Assembly: GCF_003330725.1 (NCBI RefSeq)
Contig: NZ_CP030840.1
Coordinates: 6,008,116-6,072,115, forward strand
Length of the DNA stretch: 64,000 bases
Direction: 5' to 3'
Source of the DNA: Acidisarcina polymorpha
GTDB lineage: Bacteria; Acidobacteriota; Terriglobia; Terriglobales; Acidobacteriaceae
Shown here: positions 18,517 to 28,229 of the stretch, piece after piece
Position numbering within the stretch: position 1 is the stretch's first letter
How the letters are laid out: each line of letters opens with the position of its first letter
The notes under the pieces: generated by a model
What the model saw: only the letters and a program-made list of their open reading frames with translations
The model's database searches: none
What the model was told of the DNA's origin: nothing
Translations under genes and position numbers: made by a program

Positions 18517-19899
18517 ATGGAGGCGAACGTTCAACTCGTCGAAGACAGCACTGCCTCCCCGTGGAATCTTAATGCCGAGATCCGCACGCTCCTAAGAGTC
18601 GCGATTCCTGTCGTTCTCTCCGAGCTTGCCTGGATGCTGATGTCGGTGGTCGACACTATCATGGTGGGCAGGCTGAGCCCGGAAGCAATCGGCGCGGTCG
18701 GCCTCAGCAGCGGGCTTTATTATGTTCCGGCCCTCTTCGGAGTCGGGCTGTTGCTCGGCCTCGACGCTCTCGTTTCACAGGCATACGGTCGGGGCGATGA
18801 TCGGGACTGCCGGCAATGGCTCACCCAAGGCCTTTACATCGCCTTATTCGTGAGCCTGCCGATCATGGCTATCGTCGTCTGTGTACCCACAGCCTTGCCA
18901 CATTGGGGCGCCAACCCCGTTGTCTCCACCGAGGCTTCGGCTTACCTCAAGCTTTTGAATTGGGGAACGCCTTGCCTGCTGGCGTATGCCGCGTTACGCC
19001 GCTATCTTCAGGGAATGAGTGTAGTCAAGCCGATCACCTTTGCTCTAGTGTCGGCTAACCTCATTAACCTGGCAGGGAACTGGGCTCTCATCTACGGGAA
19101 GCTCGGTCTGCCTACCTTAGGAATTCAAGGTTCCGCGATTTCCACCGTCGCCGCGCGGCTCTATATGGCCCTCTTTCTGCTCGTCGTTGCTTGGAACCAT
19201 GAGCGAAAACGAGGCTTCGCCCTGTTTCGTGGCTGGCCGGGACCGGACCGCCTTCGCATTCTTCGGATCCTAAGACTCGGCGTCCCGGCGGCGACCCAGA
19301 TGATCTTCGAGATCGGAGCGTTCAGCGCTGCGACTGTCATTGCCGCAAAGCTGAGCCCGGAAGCCCTTGCCGCACATATGATTGCATTGAATATCGCAAG
19401 TGTTACTTACATGGTTCCGTTAGGCATCTCTGCGGCAGCGGCAGTCACAGTGGGACACGCCATCGGGGCGGACATTCCTGCCCAGGCACGCCGCGCGGGT
19501 TGGCTGGCGGTCAGTCTTGCGGCGGGGTTCATGGCAATCATGGCGCTTCTACTGACCATCTTCCCACGCTCCATCATTCGGATCTACACGCCCGACCGGC
19601 CGGTGATCTCTATCGGAATCTGGTTGCTCGCGCTAGCTGCCGTGTTCCAGATCTTCGATGGAATTCAGACAGTAGCCACCGGGGCGCTGCGCGGCTTGGG
19701 CCACACTAAGATGCCTATGATCTTCAATCTGCTAGGATACTGGGCCATCGGGCTACCGTTGGGCTATTTTCTCTGCTTTCACGCAAAGCTGGGCATTTAC
19801 GGCGTGTGGATCGGCCTTACTCTGTCGCTGATGTTCATCGCCTCGCTCGTTCTTCTCGAATGGAAGAAGAAGTCCGCGGAATTTCGGAGAAGAGCCTGA
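18517..19899 (+). CDS. MATE family efflux transporter
   Basis: A 460-residue inner-membrane protein with 12 hydrophobic helices in two related halves, the MatE/NorM arrangement. The ATG at 18517 is chosen because GGAG precedes it by 5 bases; the frame extends to 18421 but those residues are not family-like. Motifs include VVLSELAWMLMSVVDTIMVGRL in helix 1, GLDALVSQAYGRGD and the second-half VPLGISAAAAVTVGHAIGA. MATE proteins export cationic drugs or metabolites by Na+ or H+ antiport; the substrate is unknown. A hairpin at 19912-19936 follows the stop. Confidence 0.87.
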   Translation: MEANVQLVEDSTASPWNLNAEIRTLLRVAIPVVLSELAWMLMSVVDTIMVGRLSPEAIGAVGLSSGLYYVPALFGVGLLLGLDALVSQAYGRGDDRDCRQWLTQGLYIALFVSLPIMAIVVCVPTALPHWGANPVVSTEASAYLKLLNWGTPCLLAYAALRRYLQGMSVVKPITFALVSANLINLAGNWALIYGKLGLPTLGIQGSAISTVAARLYMALFLLVVAWNHERKRGFALFRGWPGPDRLRILRILRLGVPAATQMIFEIGAFSAATVIAAKLSPEALAAHMIALNIASVTYMVPLGISAAAAVTVGHAIGADIPAQARRAGWLAVSLAAGFMAIMALLLTIFPRSIIRIYTPDRPVISIGIWLLALAAVFQIFDGIQTVATGALRGLGHTKMPMIFNLLGYWAIGLPLGYFLCFHAKLGIYGVWIGLTLSLMFIASLVLLEWKKKSAEFRRRA

Positions 19900-19911
19900 T
19901 AAAGGCCGGGG

Positions 19912-19936
19912 AGCACGGCATGATGAAAACCGTGCT
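19912..19936 (+). terminator. Hairpin just after the MATE gene
   Basis: AGCACGG (19912-19918) pairs with CCGTGCT (19930-19936), a 7-base stem with an 11-base loop, 13 bases after the MATE stop. The following bases lack a good T-run, so it is only a candidate terminator. Confidence 0.3.
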
Positions 19937-20074
19937 GCTATGTCCGATAACAGATATTCTGTAAACCAAACATATAGACGCAAAGTAGAAATGTCCCGCT
20001 CTCTGCAAAGTTGAAATGCCCGGCCTCCCCTTCGAGGAGTGCTGCCACGCCATCGAGAGCCGCCTGCTACGCTG

Positions 20075-20086
20075 ACAGCATGCTGT
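20075..20086. promoter_or_regulatory. Perfect 12-base palindrome upstream of the GT4 gene
   Basis: ACAGCATGCTGT is a perfect palindrome 26 bases before the TTG start of the glycosyltransferase gene. It could be an operator for a dimeric regulator; no family is assigned. Confidence 0.3.
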
Positions 20087-20112
20087 TCTCCTGAACGGAG
20101 TGCGACTTCCCT

Positions 20113-21266
20113 TTGCAGGTAATTCAGTCCGTCAATGGTACCTTCCATCATTTCGACTTGGCCCGCGAGCTGGCAGCGCGCGGGCTGCTGAAGCGGATCT
20201 ACTCGAGTTTTCCCTGGCATCGGCTTCGCCGGGAAGGTCTCGCACGGCAATATGTCCGGACGTTACCGTGGGTGCACACGGCCGCCGTGCTCGGAGAACG
20301 CCTGTGCAAACTCCCTCCCAAAATGACCCAAAATCTGGCCTCCCTCGATATGTGGCTGTTCGATCAATGGGTATCACGGCGAATCGAACCCTGCGACGTC
20401 TTTGTGGGTCTCTCCGGCTCCGCGCTAGAAACCGGTCGAACGGTGCAGCGTCGCGGAGGCAGGTACGTCTGCGATCGAGGATCCTCGCACATCCGCTATT
20501 ACAACGACATCCTGAAGGAGGAATATCAGCGTTGGGGCGTCCCGTTTCAAGCGGTAGATGCCCGCGTCATGGAACGCGAAGAAGCCGAGTATGCACAGGC
20601 GGACGCAATCTCGGTTCCTTCAAACTTTGCCCGCCGCACATTCCTCGAGCGAGGAGTTCCTGGAGTCAAGGTCGTCCAAATACCTTATGGCGTTCGATTG
20701 GACCGATTTCGTCGGACCGCGCCGCCGCCGACCGACGGATTCGAGGTTCTCTTTGCCGGATCCGTTTGTTTGCGTAAAGGATTTCCGTATCTTCTCGAGG
20801 CGTTTCAGATGTTGCGGCACCCTCGGAAACGTCTACGACTTGCCGGAGCCGTCGACGCATTATCGAGACCAGTCCTTGATCGAATGGATCTGACCAATGT
20901 TGAGGTTCTCGGTGCTGTATCTCAAGCGGCGCTCGCCGAATGCATGAGCACCAGCCATGTGATGGTCCTGCCATCCATCGAAGAAGGTCTGGCGCTGGTT
21001 CAGGGACAAGCGATGGCTTGTGGCTGCCCCTGATCAGCTCCCTTCATTCCGGTGGCGAAGATCTCTTTGTGGATGGCGTTGAGGGTTTTCTGGTGCCGAT
21101 CCGGTCTCCTCAGGCTATTTACGAACGGTTGGTCCAGATCGCCGACGATCGAGAACTGCAGCGCCGCATGAGCGAGGCCGCGATTGCACGGGTTGCCAGG
21201 AACCAGGGCTGGACCGCGTATGGGGAGAATTACTCCCAATTCCTGCAGAAACTAATTCAAGGATGA
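20113..21266 (+). pseudogene. Family 4 glycosyltransferase, frameshifted
   Basis: Two frames together form one GT4 enzyme of about 384 residues. The first (20113 to 21033) starts with TTG, reads MQVIQSVNGTFHHFDLAREL and runs to EEGLALVQGQAMACGCP before TGA. The second continues as LISSLHSGGEDLF to the stop at 21266. In GT4 enzymes GCP(V/L)ISS..SGGED is continuous. Restoring one C in the CCCC run at about 21027-21030 rejoins the frames, so a one-base loss is the cause, either a true mutation or a sequencing error. If intact, it would transfer a sugar from a nucleotide donor using the C-terminal Rossmann domain (FAGSVCLRKGFPYLLEAF, PSIEEGLAL). Confidence 0.78.
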
Positions 21267-21284
21267 GCTCGCGGGTAGGCTGAA

Positions 21285-21770
21285 CTACATCTTGTATCGG
21301 CCCATATCCTCATCGTTGAGATTTTCCAACCATCGGCGAAGCTCTTCCGAGGAGGCAGAATCGGCTGTGTTCGGGATGACCTTGGCGATCTTCAACACAT
21401 CTTCGCTGACGTAAATCGGGCAATCGGTGCGCAGCGCCAACGCAATCGCGTCCGATGGTCGAGCGTCAAGCGTTACAGCTTCTCCATTCTGCTCCATCCA
21501 GATGACAGCATAAAACGTGTCATCCCTAAGCTCAGTAACCACTACACGTTGCACCTCAGCGTTTAAGCCATGGATGAGGTTTTTCAGCAGGTCATGAGTC
21601 ATCGGACGAGGGGTTGAGGACTTCTCCACTTCGAGCGCAATTGCGTTTGCTTCATAGAGCCCGACCCAAATTGGCAGCACGGTGTCGCTGGCGACATCCT
21701 TCAGGATTACGATCGGGGCGTTGGTTGAAGGATCGACCATCAATCCGCGAATCTTCATTTCAATATCCAT
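21285..21770 (-). CDS. Bifunctional nuclease family (DUF151) protein
   Basis: A 161-residue protein. The ATG at 21770 follows a near-perfect AAGGAGGT Shine-Dalgarno at normal spacing; the longer frame from 21821 overlaps miaB and is not needed. The DUF151/BFN domain shows MKIRGLMVDPST, LPIWVGLYEANAIALEVE, RPMTHDLL and DARPSDAIALALRTDCPIYV, all conserved in this family. A C-terminal acidic helix (LENLNDEDMGRYKM) matches the UVR-like tail of bacterial members. Plant relatives have reported RNase/DNase activity; the bacterial role is unclear. It lies 31 bases after miaB on the same strand and is probably cotranscribed. Confidence 0.88.
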   Translation of the reverse strand: MDIEMKIRGLMVDPSTNAPIVILKDVASDTVLPIWVGLYEANAIALEVEKSSTPRPMTHDLLKNLIHGLNAEVQRVVVTELRDDTFYAVIWMEQNGEAVTLDARPSDAIALALRTDCPIYVSEDVLKIAKVIPNTADSASSEELRRWLENLNDEDMGRYKM

Positions 21771-21775
21771 GGTAT

Positions 21776-21784
21776 CTACCTCCT
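21776..21784 (-). promoter_or_regulatory. Strong Shine-Dalgarno deciding the DUF151 start
   Basis: The minus strand reads AAGGAGGT about 6 bases before the ATG at 21770. This supports the internal start over the ATG at 21821. Confidence 0.7.
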
Positions 21785-21801
21785 TCGAAGCAATCCGTGG
21801 T

Positions 21802-23139
21802 TCATGAGACTGCGATGCCAACGAGACTGTTTGGGAAAGCTGCCGTTATGCGGACCGCGACATAACTCCCGGGAGCCGGCAGGATCGTGCTGCTTGCAGT
21901 AAAGTTCAAGGTCTTATTCTGAGTCGTCCGCCCGATGACCTGGCTCCGCTGTTGATTGTGACCTTCGACCGCAGCTTCATAGGTCTTCCCTATCTGTAGG
22001 GAATAATTGATCCTTTGGATTTCGCGCTGGCGCTCTAGTAAAGATTGAAGCCGCCGTGATTTCTCTTCATCCGGAATCGAGTCGGGCATGTGGATAGAAG
22101 GCGTATTCGGCCGGGGTGAATACTTGAAGGCGAAGACCGCATCGTACTGCACCTCCGCAAGAAGATCCATAGTCTCTATGAAATCGTCAGCCGTCTCTCC
22201 TGGAAAGCCGACAATGATATCGGTCGTCATACTGATTGAGCGTTTGGCGGCGCGAACCCACGAAACCCGTTCAAGATACTGTTCCCGGGTATATTCCCTG
22301 TTCATGCGTTGAAGCACGCCCGAAGAACCACTTTGCACCGGCAGGTGCACGTGATCGCACAATTCTGGAACCGAGTCGATGGCCGCGACAATATCCCGGG
22401 TAAAGTCTCGGGGGTGCGAAGTAGTGAAACGCACCCGCCGGATTCCTTCCAACTCTCCGATAGCAGCCAACAATTCTGCGAAGCTGCGCTTCCCTTCCGG
22501 ATCGCGGTATGAATTCACATTCTGACCAAGCAGCTGGATCTCGGAGTATCCGCTGTCCGCCATCCGCCGCGCCTCCATCAGCACCGAAGTGGACGTGCGG
22601 CTGCGTTCTTTACCCCGCGTATAAGGAACGACACAGTACGCGCAGAACTTGTCGCAGCCTTCAATGATCGTGATATATCCGCGGTAAGGGTTGGTGCGCG
22701 CGGTAAATTCAGTTTCGAACGTCTCTTCGGTCTTCCGGTCATCGAGACCCGTAATGCGGGTCTCTCCTGCTTCGAGACGGGCGATCATCTCGGGCAGTTT
22801 GCGGTAAGAAGCCGATCCCGAAACGAGCGAGACATACGGGGCGCGGTCGAAGATCCGCTCGCCCTCTTGTTGCGCCACACACCCGAGAACCCCAAAGCGC
22901 TTGCCTTGTTTATGCAACTTCTTGTAGTCGTTCAGCCGATTGAAGACTTTCTGCTCAGCTTTGTCGCGGATCGAGCAGGTGTTGTAGAGGATCAGGTCTG
23001 CCTCTTCCTCTACATGAACCTGGGCGTAGCCCTGCTGTTCCAGCGTCCCCACGACTTTCTCGGAGTCGTGGGCATTCATCTGGCAGCCGAACGTCTCCAA
23101 GTAAAATGTTTTGCTCTTCTCGGTCAATTGCCTGTCCAA
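21802..23139 (-). CDS. miaB: tRNA-2-methylthio-N6-dimethylallyladenosine synthase
   Basis: Radical-SAM methylthiotransferase that modifies A37 of tRNAs reading U-initial codons. It has 445 residues and starts with TTG. The N-terminal UPF0004 domain contains the auxiliary-cluster Cys in FGCQMN, YNTCSIRDKA and LGCVAQQEG. The radical-SAM motif CDKFCAYCVVPYTRGKE is at about residues 152-168, and the C-terminal TRAM domain (about 375-445) starts at GKTYEAAVEG. The length and three-domain order are standard. It is followed at 31 bases by the DUF151 nuclease gene. Confidence 0.95.
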   Translation of the reverse strand: MDRQLTEKSKTFYLETFGCQMNAHDSEKVVGTLEQQGYAQVHVEEEADLILYNTCSIRDKAEQKVFNRLNDYKKLHKQGKRFGVLGCVAQQEGERIFDRAPYVSLVSGSASYRKLPEMIARLEAGETRITGLDDRKTEETFETEFTARTNPYRGYITIIEGCDKFCAYCVVPYTRGKERSRTSTSVLMEARRMADSGYSEIQLLGQNVNSYRDPEGKRSFAELLAAIGELEGIRRVRFTTSHPRDFTRDIVAAIDSVPELCDHVHLPVQSGSSGVLQRMNREYTREQYLERVSWVRAAKRSISMTTDIIVGFPGETADDFIETMDLLAEVQYDAVFAFKYSPRPNTPSIHMPDSIPDEEKSRRLQSLLERQREIQRINYSLQIGKTYEAAVEGHNQQRSQVIGRTTQNKTLNFTASSTILPAPGSYVAVRITAAFPNSLVGIAVS

Positions 23140-23144
23140 GCCTG

Positions 23145-23150
23145 AGTATA
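23145..23150 (-). promoter_or_regulatory. Possible -10 element directly before miaB
   Basis: The minus strand reads TATACT, ending 5 bases before the TTG start of miaB. The hexamer 17 bases upstream is T-rich but is not a good -35. If used, transcription would begin at about the start codon, giving a nearly leaderless mRNA. This is weak evidence. Confidence 0.25.
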
Positions 23151-23205
23151 CAGCGTGCGTTCTCCGCTAAAAAAGCAGTGACGCAAGTGAACGCTCCACC
23201 GTTGG

Positions 23206-24545
23206 TCAGGGATGAACTTGAACGGTGGTTCTCGCCCGAGCACTTAGCAAGATAAGGCTGCCCATAACTCCAGCCGCCAAGGACGCGGCCAGAGTGCCAA
23301 TCTTCGCGATGTCAACGATTGTGTCCGTTTCTATTGCCAGACCCGCGATAAAGAGCGACATGGTAAATCCGATGCCGCACAGACAACTGGCGCCGAAGAT
23401 CTGCTTCCATAGGATCCCGGCTGGCGCCGAACCTAGCTTTGTCTTCTCTGCCGCCCAGGCGAAGCTGATAATCCCCAGTGGCTTACCGGCGACCAGTCCG
23501 AAGAAAACTCCTAACGCCACGGGATGACGCAAGGAACTCTCTATCTGACCAAGGATGTGGACGCCCGCATTCGAGAACGCAAACACCGGCATGATCAGAA
23601 AGCTGACCCATGGCTGCAAGGAATGCTCAATGCGATGGAGTGGCGTGTCCACCTTCTCGCATTGGCTGGCCAAGGTGTGGATGACGGCGTGGGCCTCAGC
23701 CGAGTTGACATCGGCACGCTCGAATCGATCTAGAAGTCGACGGCATTTCTCGACAAAACCGGTCTTCTCGATCTTGCTTTTCACCGGTATGGAGAAGGCC
23801 AGCAAGACGCCGGCGATCGTGGCATGAACTCCCGATTGCAACACTGCGAACCAGACGAAAACTCCGATAAACGCATAGACTGCGGGCTGGCGGATCCCCG
23901 CCCAATTCGCAAGAAAGGAAATCCCCACACCGGCCAAACCGAGACCAAGGCTGACATAAGAGATATGCGCCGTGTAGAAGAGGGCGATCACCAGCACGCC
24001 GAAGACATCGTCAACAATCGCCAAAGCCGCAACAAACACCTTGAGCGAAGCGGGAACCCGGCTACCCAACAGTGCGAGCACTCCGAGCGCGAAAGCGATG
24101 TCCGTCGCCATCGGAATGCCCCATCCCCGCGCATGGATGGTGCCCCGGTTCAGCGCTAGATAGATAAGCGCCGGGACGATCGAACCGCCTAGCGCAGCCA
24201 TGAACGGGAAGGCCGCCTGGCGGAAGGACGAGAGTTCGCCGATCAACACTTCGCGCTTGATTTCGAGCCCTACCAGGAAAAAAAGATTGCCATCAGCCCG
24301 TCATTCACCCAGAGATGCCGGCTCCAGGAGAGAACGTAGTGGCCCACTCCGAGGGTGAAAGTGGTGTGCCAGATGGCATGGTAATTTTCCGCCCACGGAG
24401 AATTAGCCCAGACCAGCGCGGCCAGGGTCGCCGCCAGCAACAGGATGCCTCCGGCTGCTTCCATCCTGGCGAAACGGGTGAAAGGACTAATGATGATGTC
24501 GATCGGGGCACGTGCAGCAGTCGAGGTGGATGTCGTCGGCGACAT
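23206..24545 (-). pseudogene. nhaA: Na+/H+ antiporter NhaA, frameshifted
   Basis: Two minus-strand frames form one NhaA of about 446 residues. The first (24545 to 24270) covers the N-terminus through [12 protein letters not shown], then reads SW and stop. The second (from 24249) resumes at LIGELSSFRQAAFPFMAALGG. NhaA proteins have an unbroken [10 protein letters not shown](L/F)VGLEIKRE here, and the missing residues are encoded when one T is added to the seven-T run (plus-strand A-run at about 24278-24284). The conserved TDIAFALGVLALLG with the ion-binding Asp pair (TDIAFA and VDDVFGV) is intact. The antiporter would exchange Na+ for H+ at alkaline pH. A sequencing error is possible. Confidence 0.82.
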
Positions 24546-24815
24546 TCAGATCCTTTCAGGCGAGACACACTTTCTGGACACCCAGCGAGTGCCTGACGCG
24601 GGCCTGCACTCGCGACTTTAGCACGATCCAAGTGGTGAAAAGCGTTTGAATTCAGCCACGCTGCAGAAGGGACGGCTTCGCTGCCAGGAAGTTGGCGAAG
24701 TAACGGACGTAGTAGAGCGATATTCTCGCAAGCACGGCCAGGCGGACCGGAGCTGGCGCCGGTCTCGTAGAAGGTGTTTCTTGCGAAGAGCCGTGCTGAC
24801 GCTTAGCGGCATCGA
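24546..24815. other. 270-base gap between nhaA and the GGDEF gene
   Basis: No start-anchored gene is seen. A minus-strand frame beginning at a CTG that overlaps the GGDEF stop encodes a stretch ending RISLYYVRYFANFLAAKPSLL and stop. Its composition looks protein-like, but it has no normal start codon and no recognised family. Confidence 0.35.
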
Positions 24816-26282
24816 TCAGCTAAGGCAAACCTGGTTTTTGCCCTCGCACTTGGCTTTATAGAGCGCGCTGTCGGCACGGTGAATGAATTCTTCCTTTGTC
24901 CAGGTCTCGGCTTCGACCAAGGTTGAGACGCCGATCGAAATTGTGATGAACCGGTCGTCTACTCCGCAATCGGTGACTGCCAGGCGCAGACGCTCGGCCG
25001 CCTCTGAAGCGGCTTGCCTCGTGGTACTCGGCAAGAGCACTGAAAATTCCTCGCCTCCAAAGCGAGCGACAGTATCGCTTGCACGAAAACTTTTCTTCAT
25101 GATCTCGGCAACGCTCTTCAACACCAGATCGCCTCGATCGTGCCCCAGGGTGTCGTTGACCGACTTGAAGTTGTCGACGTCGATGATCATTAACGAAAGT
25201 GGCCGGCTGTAGCGGATCGCTGTCGACAACTCGGCCTCGAGCGCCGCATCGAAAGCGCGCCGGTTTAACAGATTCGTAAGACCATCGGTAACCGCCAGCG
25301 CTCTCAGCTTTTCATTTGCTTCTTCGAGCGCTCTCTGGGAGTTTTGCAATTGCCGTTCGGCATATTTCTCCGCCGCGATATCCACTGCCAGTCCGGCGAC
25401 ATACTCCTGCCCGTGAGAGTCTTTGAACGGAAACTTGTAGGACCGCCAGTGCGCGGAGGATCCACCTTCTCCGGGGTCCGCTTCCTCGTCAAAGGTCAGC
25501 ATCTTCCATTGCCGCAGGACGGAGAGATCGTTGGCTCGGAGAGTGGCTGCCGTCTTCATCGGCCACAGTTCCGAATCGGTCTTGCCCAGCCACTCCTCCC
25601 GGCTGATGTGGAAACGGTCGGCGCATCGTTGGTTGTAGTACACAATCCGGCCTTCGGCATCCTTCATGAGCGCCAGAAATGGTGAACTATCCATAAATGC
25701 ATGAAAGAGGCCTTGACTCGCGCGCAACTCCTCTTGGATCAGTTTTCCTTGCACAGCAGACCTACGCCACAATGCCTGGAAACGTCGCATGCTGATCTGT
25801 TTGACCGCCTGCTCGGCGAGCAACCGCAATGCCTCGATCTGGGCGTCGGATAAGACGCGCGGCTTCCGGTCGATGACGCACAACGATCCCAACCGAACTC
25901 CATCCATTAGCTCCAGGGGTACTCCGGCATAAAAGCGGATGCCTGGGTCGCCGGTCACCAACGGATTGTCCGCAAAGCGGGTGTCGCGGGTGGCATCCTC
26001 CACCAGCATCAGATCGTCCTGAGCGATGGTATGCGCACAGAATGCGACCTCACGAGGAGTCTCTCTGACCTCCATTCCGATGCTTGCCTTGAACCATTGG
26101 CGCTGGCTGTCCACCAGCGTGACCAAAGCGATCGGCGTCTCACAGATTACCGAAGCAAGACGGACCAGGTTGTCAAACTCATCTTCATGACCGCTGTCCA
26201 GCAGTTCGGTCTCCTCAAGCACGCGAAGACGTTCGAGCTCGTTCTGGGGCAAGTTCTGAGGCAAGGCCGGGATTCTCTGCAC
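24816..26282 (-). CDS. GAF-PAS-GGDEF diguanylate cyclase
   Basis: A 488-residue soluble signalling protein predicted to make cyclic di-GMP from two GTP. It starts at GTG, with GGAG 5 bases upstream. The N-terminal GAF domain (about 25-165) has CETPIALVTLVDSQRQWFKA and FYAGVPLELMDG. The PAS domain (about 190-305) contains DSSPFLALMKDAEGRIVYYN. The GGDEF domain (about 325-488) has DGLTNLLNRRAFD, DVDNFKSVNDTLGHDRGD and the active-site GGEEF. An intact RASD inhibitory site lies five residues before GGEEF, so product inhibition is expected. The absence of membrane helices implies sensing of a cytosolic ligand or redox state. Confidence 0.93.
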   Translation of the reverse strand: MQRIPALPQNLPQNELERLRVLEETELLDSGHEDEFDNLVRLASVICETPIALVTLVDSQRQWFKASIGMEVRETPREVAFCAHTIAQDDLMLVEDATRDTRFADNPLVTGDPGIRFYAGVPLELMDGVRLGSLCVIDRKPRVLSDAQIEALRLLAEQAVKQISMRRFQALWRRSAVQGKLIQEELRASQGLFHAFMDSSPFLALMKDAEGRIVYYNQRCADRFHISREEWLGKTDSELWPMKTAATLRANDLSVLRQWKMLTFDEEADPGEGGSSAHWRSYKFPFKDSHGQEYVAGLAVDIAAEKYAERQLQNSQRALEEANEKLRALAVTDGLTNLLNRRAFDAALEAELSTAIRYSRPLSLMIIDVDNFKSVNDTLGHDRGDLVLKSVAEIMKKSFRASDTVARFGGEEFSVLLPSTTRQAASEAAERLRLAVTDCGVDDRFITISIGVSTLVEAETWTKEEFIHRADSALYKAKCEGKNQVCLS

Positions 26283-26365
26283 AGGAACTCCATGTGTGAA
26301 GCTTCAGGCTACTTCATCGACAGTTCATTCTCACTTGCTTAATCGCGTGACGGCAGAATCCTTAG

Positions 26366-26410
26366 CCTTTCCAGGGAAGTCCTTTCCAGGGAACTTATGC
26401 TCTAGGGAAC
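26366..26410. repeat. Short direct repeats upstream of pdxS
   Basis: CCTTTCCAGGGAA occurs at 26366-26378 and 26381-26393 (15-base period). A degenerate CTAGGGAA follows at 26402-26409. It lies about 115-160 bases before the pdxS start, within the likely promoter region. Confidence 0.5.
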
Positions 26411-26524
26411 GTATGGATGCGCCCGGTCAACGGCCATGGTTGGTCGAAACTGTTAAACTTAGACAGTGCGATCGATTCGATGGGATGCGGGTGATTTCAT
26501 CCGCGGGGTTATAGGAGAACAGCC

Positions 26525-27490
26525 ATGGCAGAACCGGCTATCAATGGGAACAACGGAAACTACGCGGGTGCAAGTCAGCTCCGGCTGAAGCTCGGCTTGG
26601 CTGAGATGCTCAAAGGCGGCGTCATCATGGATGTGATGAACGTGGAGCAGGCGCGCATCGCCGAAGAAGCCGGAGCGGTCGCCGTAATGGCCCTCGAGAG
26701 GGTCCCGGCGATGATCCGCGCCGAAGGCGGCGTGGCTCGCATGGCCAACCCAAGGCTGATCAAGTCAATCATCGCGGAAGTCTCCATTCCAGTCATGGCC
26801 AAGGCACGTATCGGCCACTTTGCCGAAGCTCAGGTGCTGCAGTACCTGGGCGTCGATTTCATCGACGAATCCGAGGTACTGACGCCCGCTGATGAGACCC
26901 ATCATATCGACAAACACTCGTTCACAACTCCCTTCGTCTGCGGAGCCCGCGATCTAGGAGAAGCGCTGCGCCGCATCTCGGAAGGGGCAGCGATGATCCG
27001 CACTAAGGGTGAAGCCGGCACCGGAGATGTTGTCCATGCTGTCAAACACATGCGTCAGATCGTGAAGGAGATGAAGGCCTTGACGGTGCTCGGCGAAGAA
27101 GAACTTTATGCCGCTGCCAAGGAACATCGCGCTCCCTATGAATTGATTCGCATGGTAGCGAAGACCGGCAGGTTGCCCGTTCCCAACTTCTCGGCCGGCG
27201 GTATCGCCACCCCCGCCGATGCAGCCCTGATGATGCAGTTGGGTGCCGAGGCCGTGTTTGTCGGCTCCGGCATCTTCATGAAGGAACGGGCAACGCCGCT
27301 CGATGTCGAAAACAATCCAGCGGAGCGGGCCGAGGCAGTCTCTCGCGCCAAGGCGATCGTCATTGCGACCACCCACTATGACAATCCCAAAATCCTGGCC
27401 GAAACCAGCGAAGAGTGCACCGGAGCGATGAAGGGGCTTGCTGTTGCCGCCCTGGAAGAGTCTCAATTGCTGCAGACCCGAGGCTGGTGA
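26525..27490 (+). CDS. pdxS: Pyridoxal 5'-phosphate synthase, lyase subunit
   Basis: TIM-barrel subunit that builds PLP from ribose 5-phosphate, glyceraldehyde 3-phosphate and ammonia. It has 321 residues. Landmarks are [20 protein letters not shown], the catalytic Lys in [33 protein letters not shown] with the second Lys, and [20 protein letters not shown]. Start is the ATG at 26525, with AGGAG about 8 bases before. Its stop overlaps the GTG start of pdxT, so the two are made together and would assemble the PdxST glutamine amidotransferase complex. Confidence 0.97.
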   Translation: MAEPAINGNNGNYAGASQLRLKLGLAEMLKGGVIMDVMNVEQARIAEEAGAVAVMALERVPAMIRAEGGVARMANPRLIKSIIAEVSIPVMAKARIGHFAEAQVLQYLGVDFIDESEVLTPADETHHIDKHSFTTPFVCGARDLGEALRRISEGAAMIRTKGEAGTGDVVHAVKHMRQIVKEMKALTVLGEEELYAAAKEHRAPYELIRMVAKTGRLPVPNFSAGGIATPADAALMMQLGAEAVFVGSGIFMKERATPLDVENNPAERAEAVSRAKAIVIATTHYDNPKILAETSEECTGAMKGLAVAALEESQLLQTRGW

Positions 27491-28185
27491 AGACGGCTCA
27501 AATCGAGAGCGCCGTTCGCGACGGAGGATTTTTGGAAAATGGCAAGCACCCCCTGGTCGGCGTCCTCGCCATTCAAGGCGACTACGCTGCTCATGCCCGG
27601 GCACTGATCGACTCCGGAGCGGAACCCGTGATGATCCGTACCGCGGAAGAGTTGGTCGGCCTCGATGGTCTGATCATTCCCGGAGGCGAATCGACGACCA
27701 TGCTCCGTTTTCTGGAGCGGGACGGCTTTCTCGGCGAGCTCAAGAAGTTCGTGGAAACGAAGCCTGCTTTCGGCACTTGCGCAGGGTGCATCTTGTTGGC
27801 CAAAGAAGTCCTTCATCCCGCCCAACCGAGTCTCAGCGTACTCGATGCGGCGGTCGAGCGGAACGCCTACGGGCGTCAGATTGATAGCACGATCCTCAGT
27901 GCAGAGACAAGCCTCCCGGGGGGACCTCTCGAAATGGTATTTATCCGTGCTCCGCGAATGACCAAGGTGGGCGATGATGTCGAAGTGCTCGCCGACCGGG
28001 AGGGCTTTCCGGTGTTGGTGCGGCAGGGCCACCTGATGGCTGCCACCTTTCACCCTGAACTCTCGGCCGATCGCCGCGTCCATCAGCTTTTTGTCGACAT
28101 TGTGAAGCGCAATCTCAATGGTCGACGCTCATCTCAGCCCGTCGAGGAAGCCGTCTATACTGAGCTAGACGTGCGGACCCAGTAA
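27487..28185 (+). CDS. pdxT: Pyridoxal 5'-phosphate synthase, glutaminase subunit
   Basis: Class-I glutamine amidotransferase that feeds ammonia to PdxS. The start is taken as GTG at 27487, whose GTGA overlaps the pdxS stop; the product has 232 residues. An upstream start at 27415 would overlap pdxS by 76 bases. An N-terminal extension of about 20 residues precedes the conserved [13 protein letters not shown]. The catalytic Cys is in [12 protein letters not shown] and the His is in [19 protein letters not shown] and IRAPRM are conserved. A normal C-terminus is followed by a 44-base gap to ctaC. Confidence 0.94.
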   Translation: MKTAQIESAVRDGGFLENGKHPLVGVLAIQGDYAAHARALIDSGAEPVMIRTAEELVGLDGLIIPGGESTTMLRFLERDGFLGELKKFVETKPAFGTCAGCILLAKEVLHPAQPSLSVLDAAVERNAYGRQIDSTILSAETSLPGGPLEMVFIRAPRMTKVGDDVEVLADREGFPVLVRQGHLMAATFHPELSADRRVHQLFVDIVKRNLNGRRSSQPVEEAVYTELDVRTQ

Positions 28186-28229
28186 CGAACCGGACGCGGA
28201 GCGAGGCCATCGCTGACACCGGATCATCC

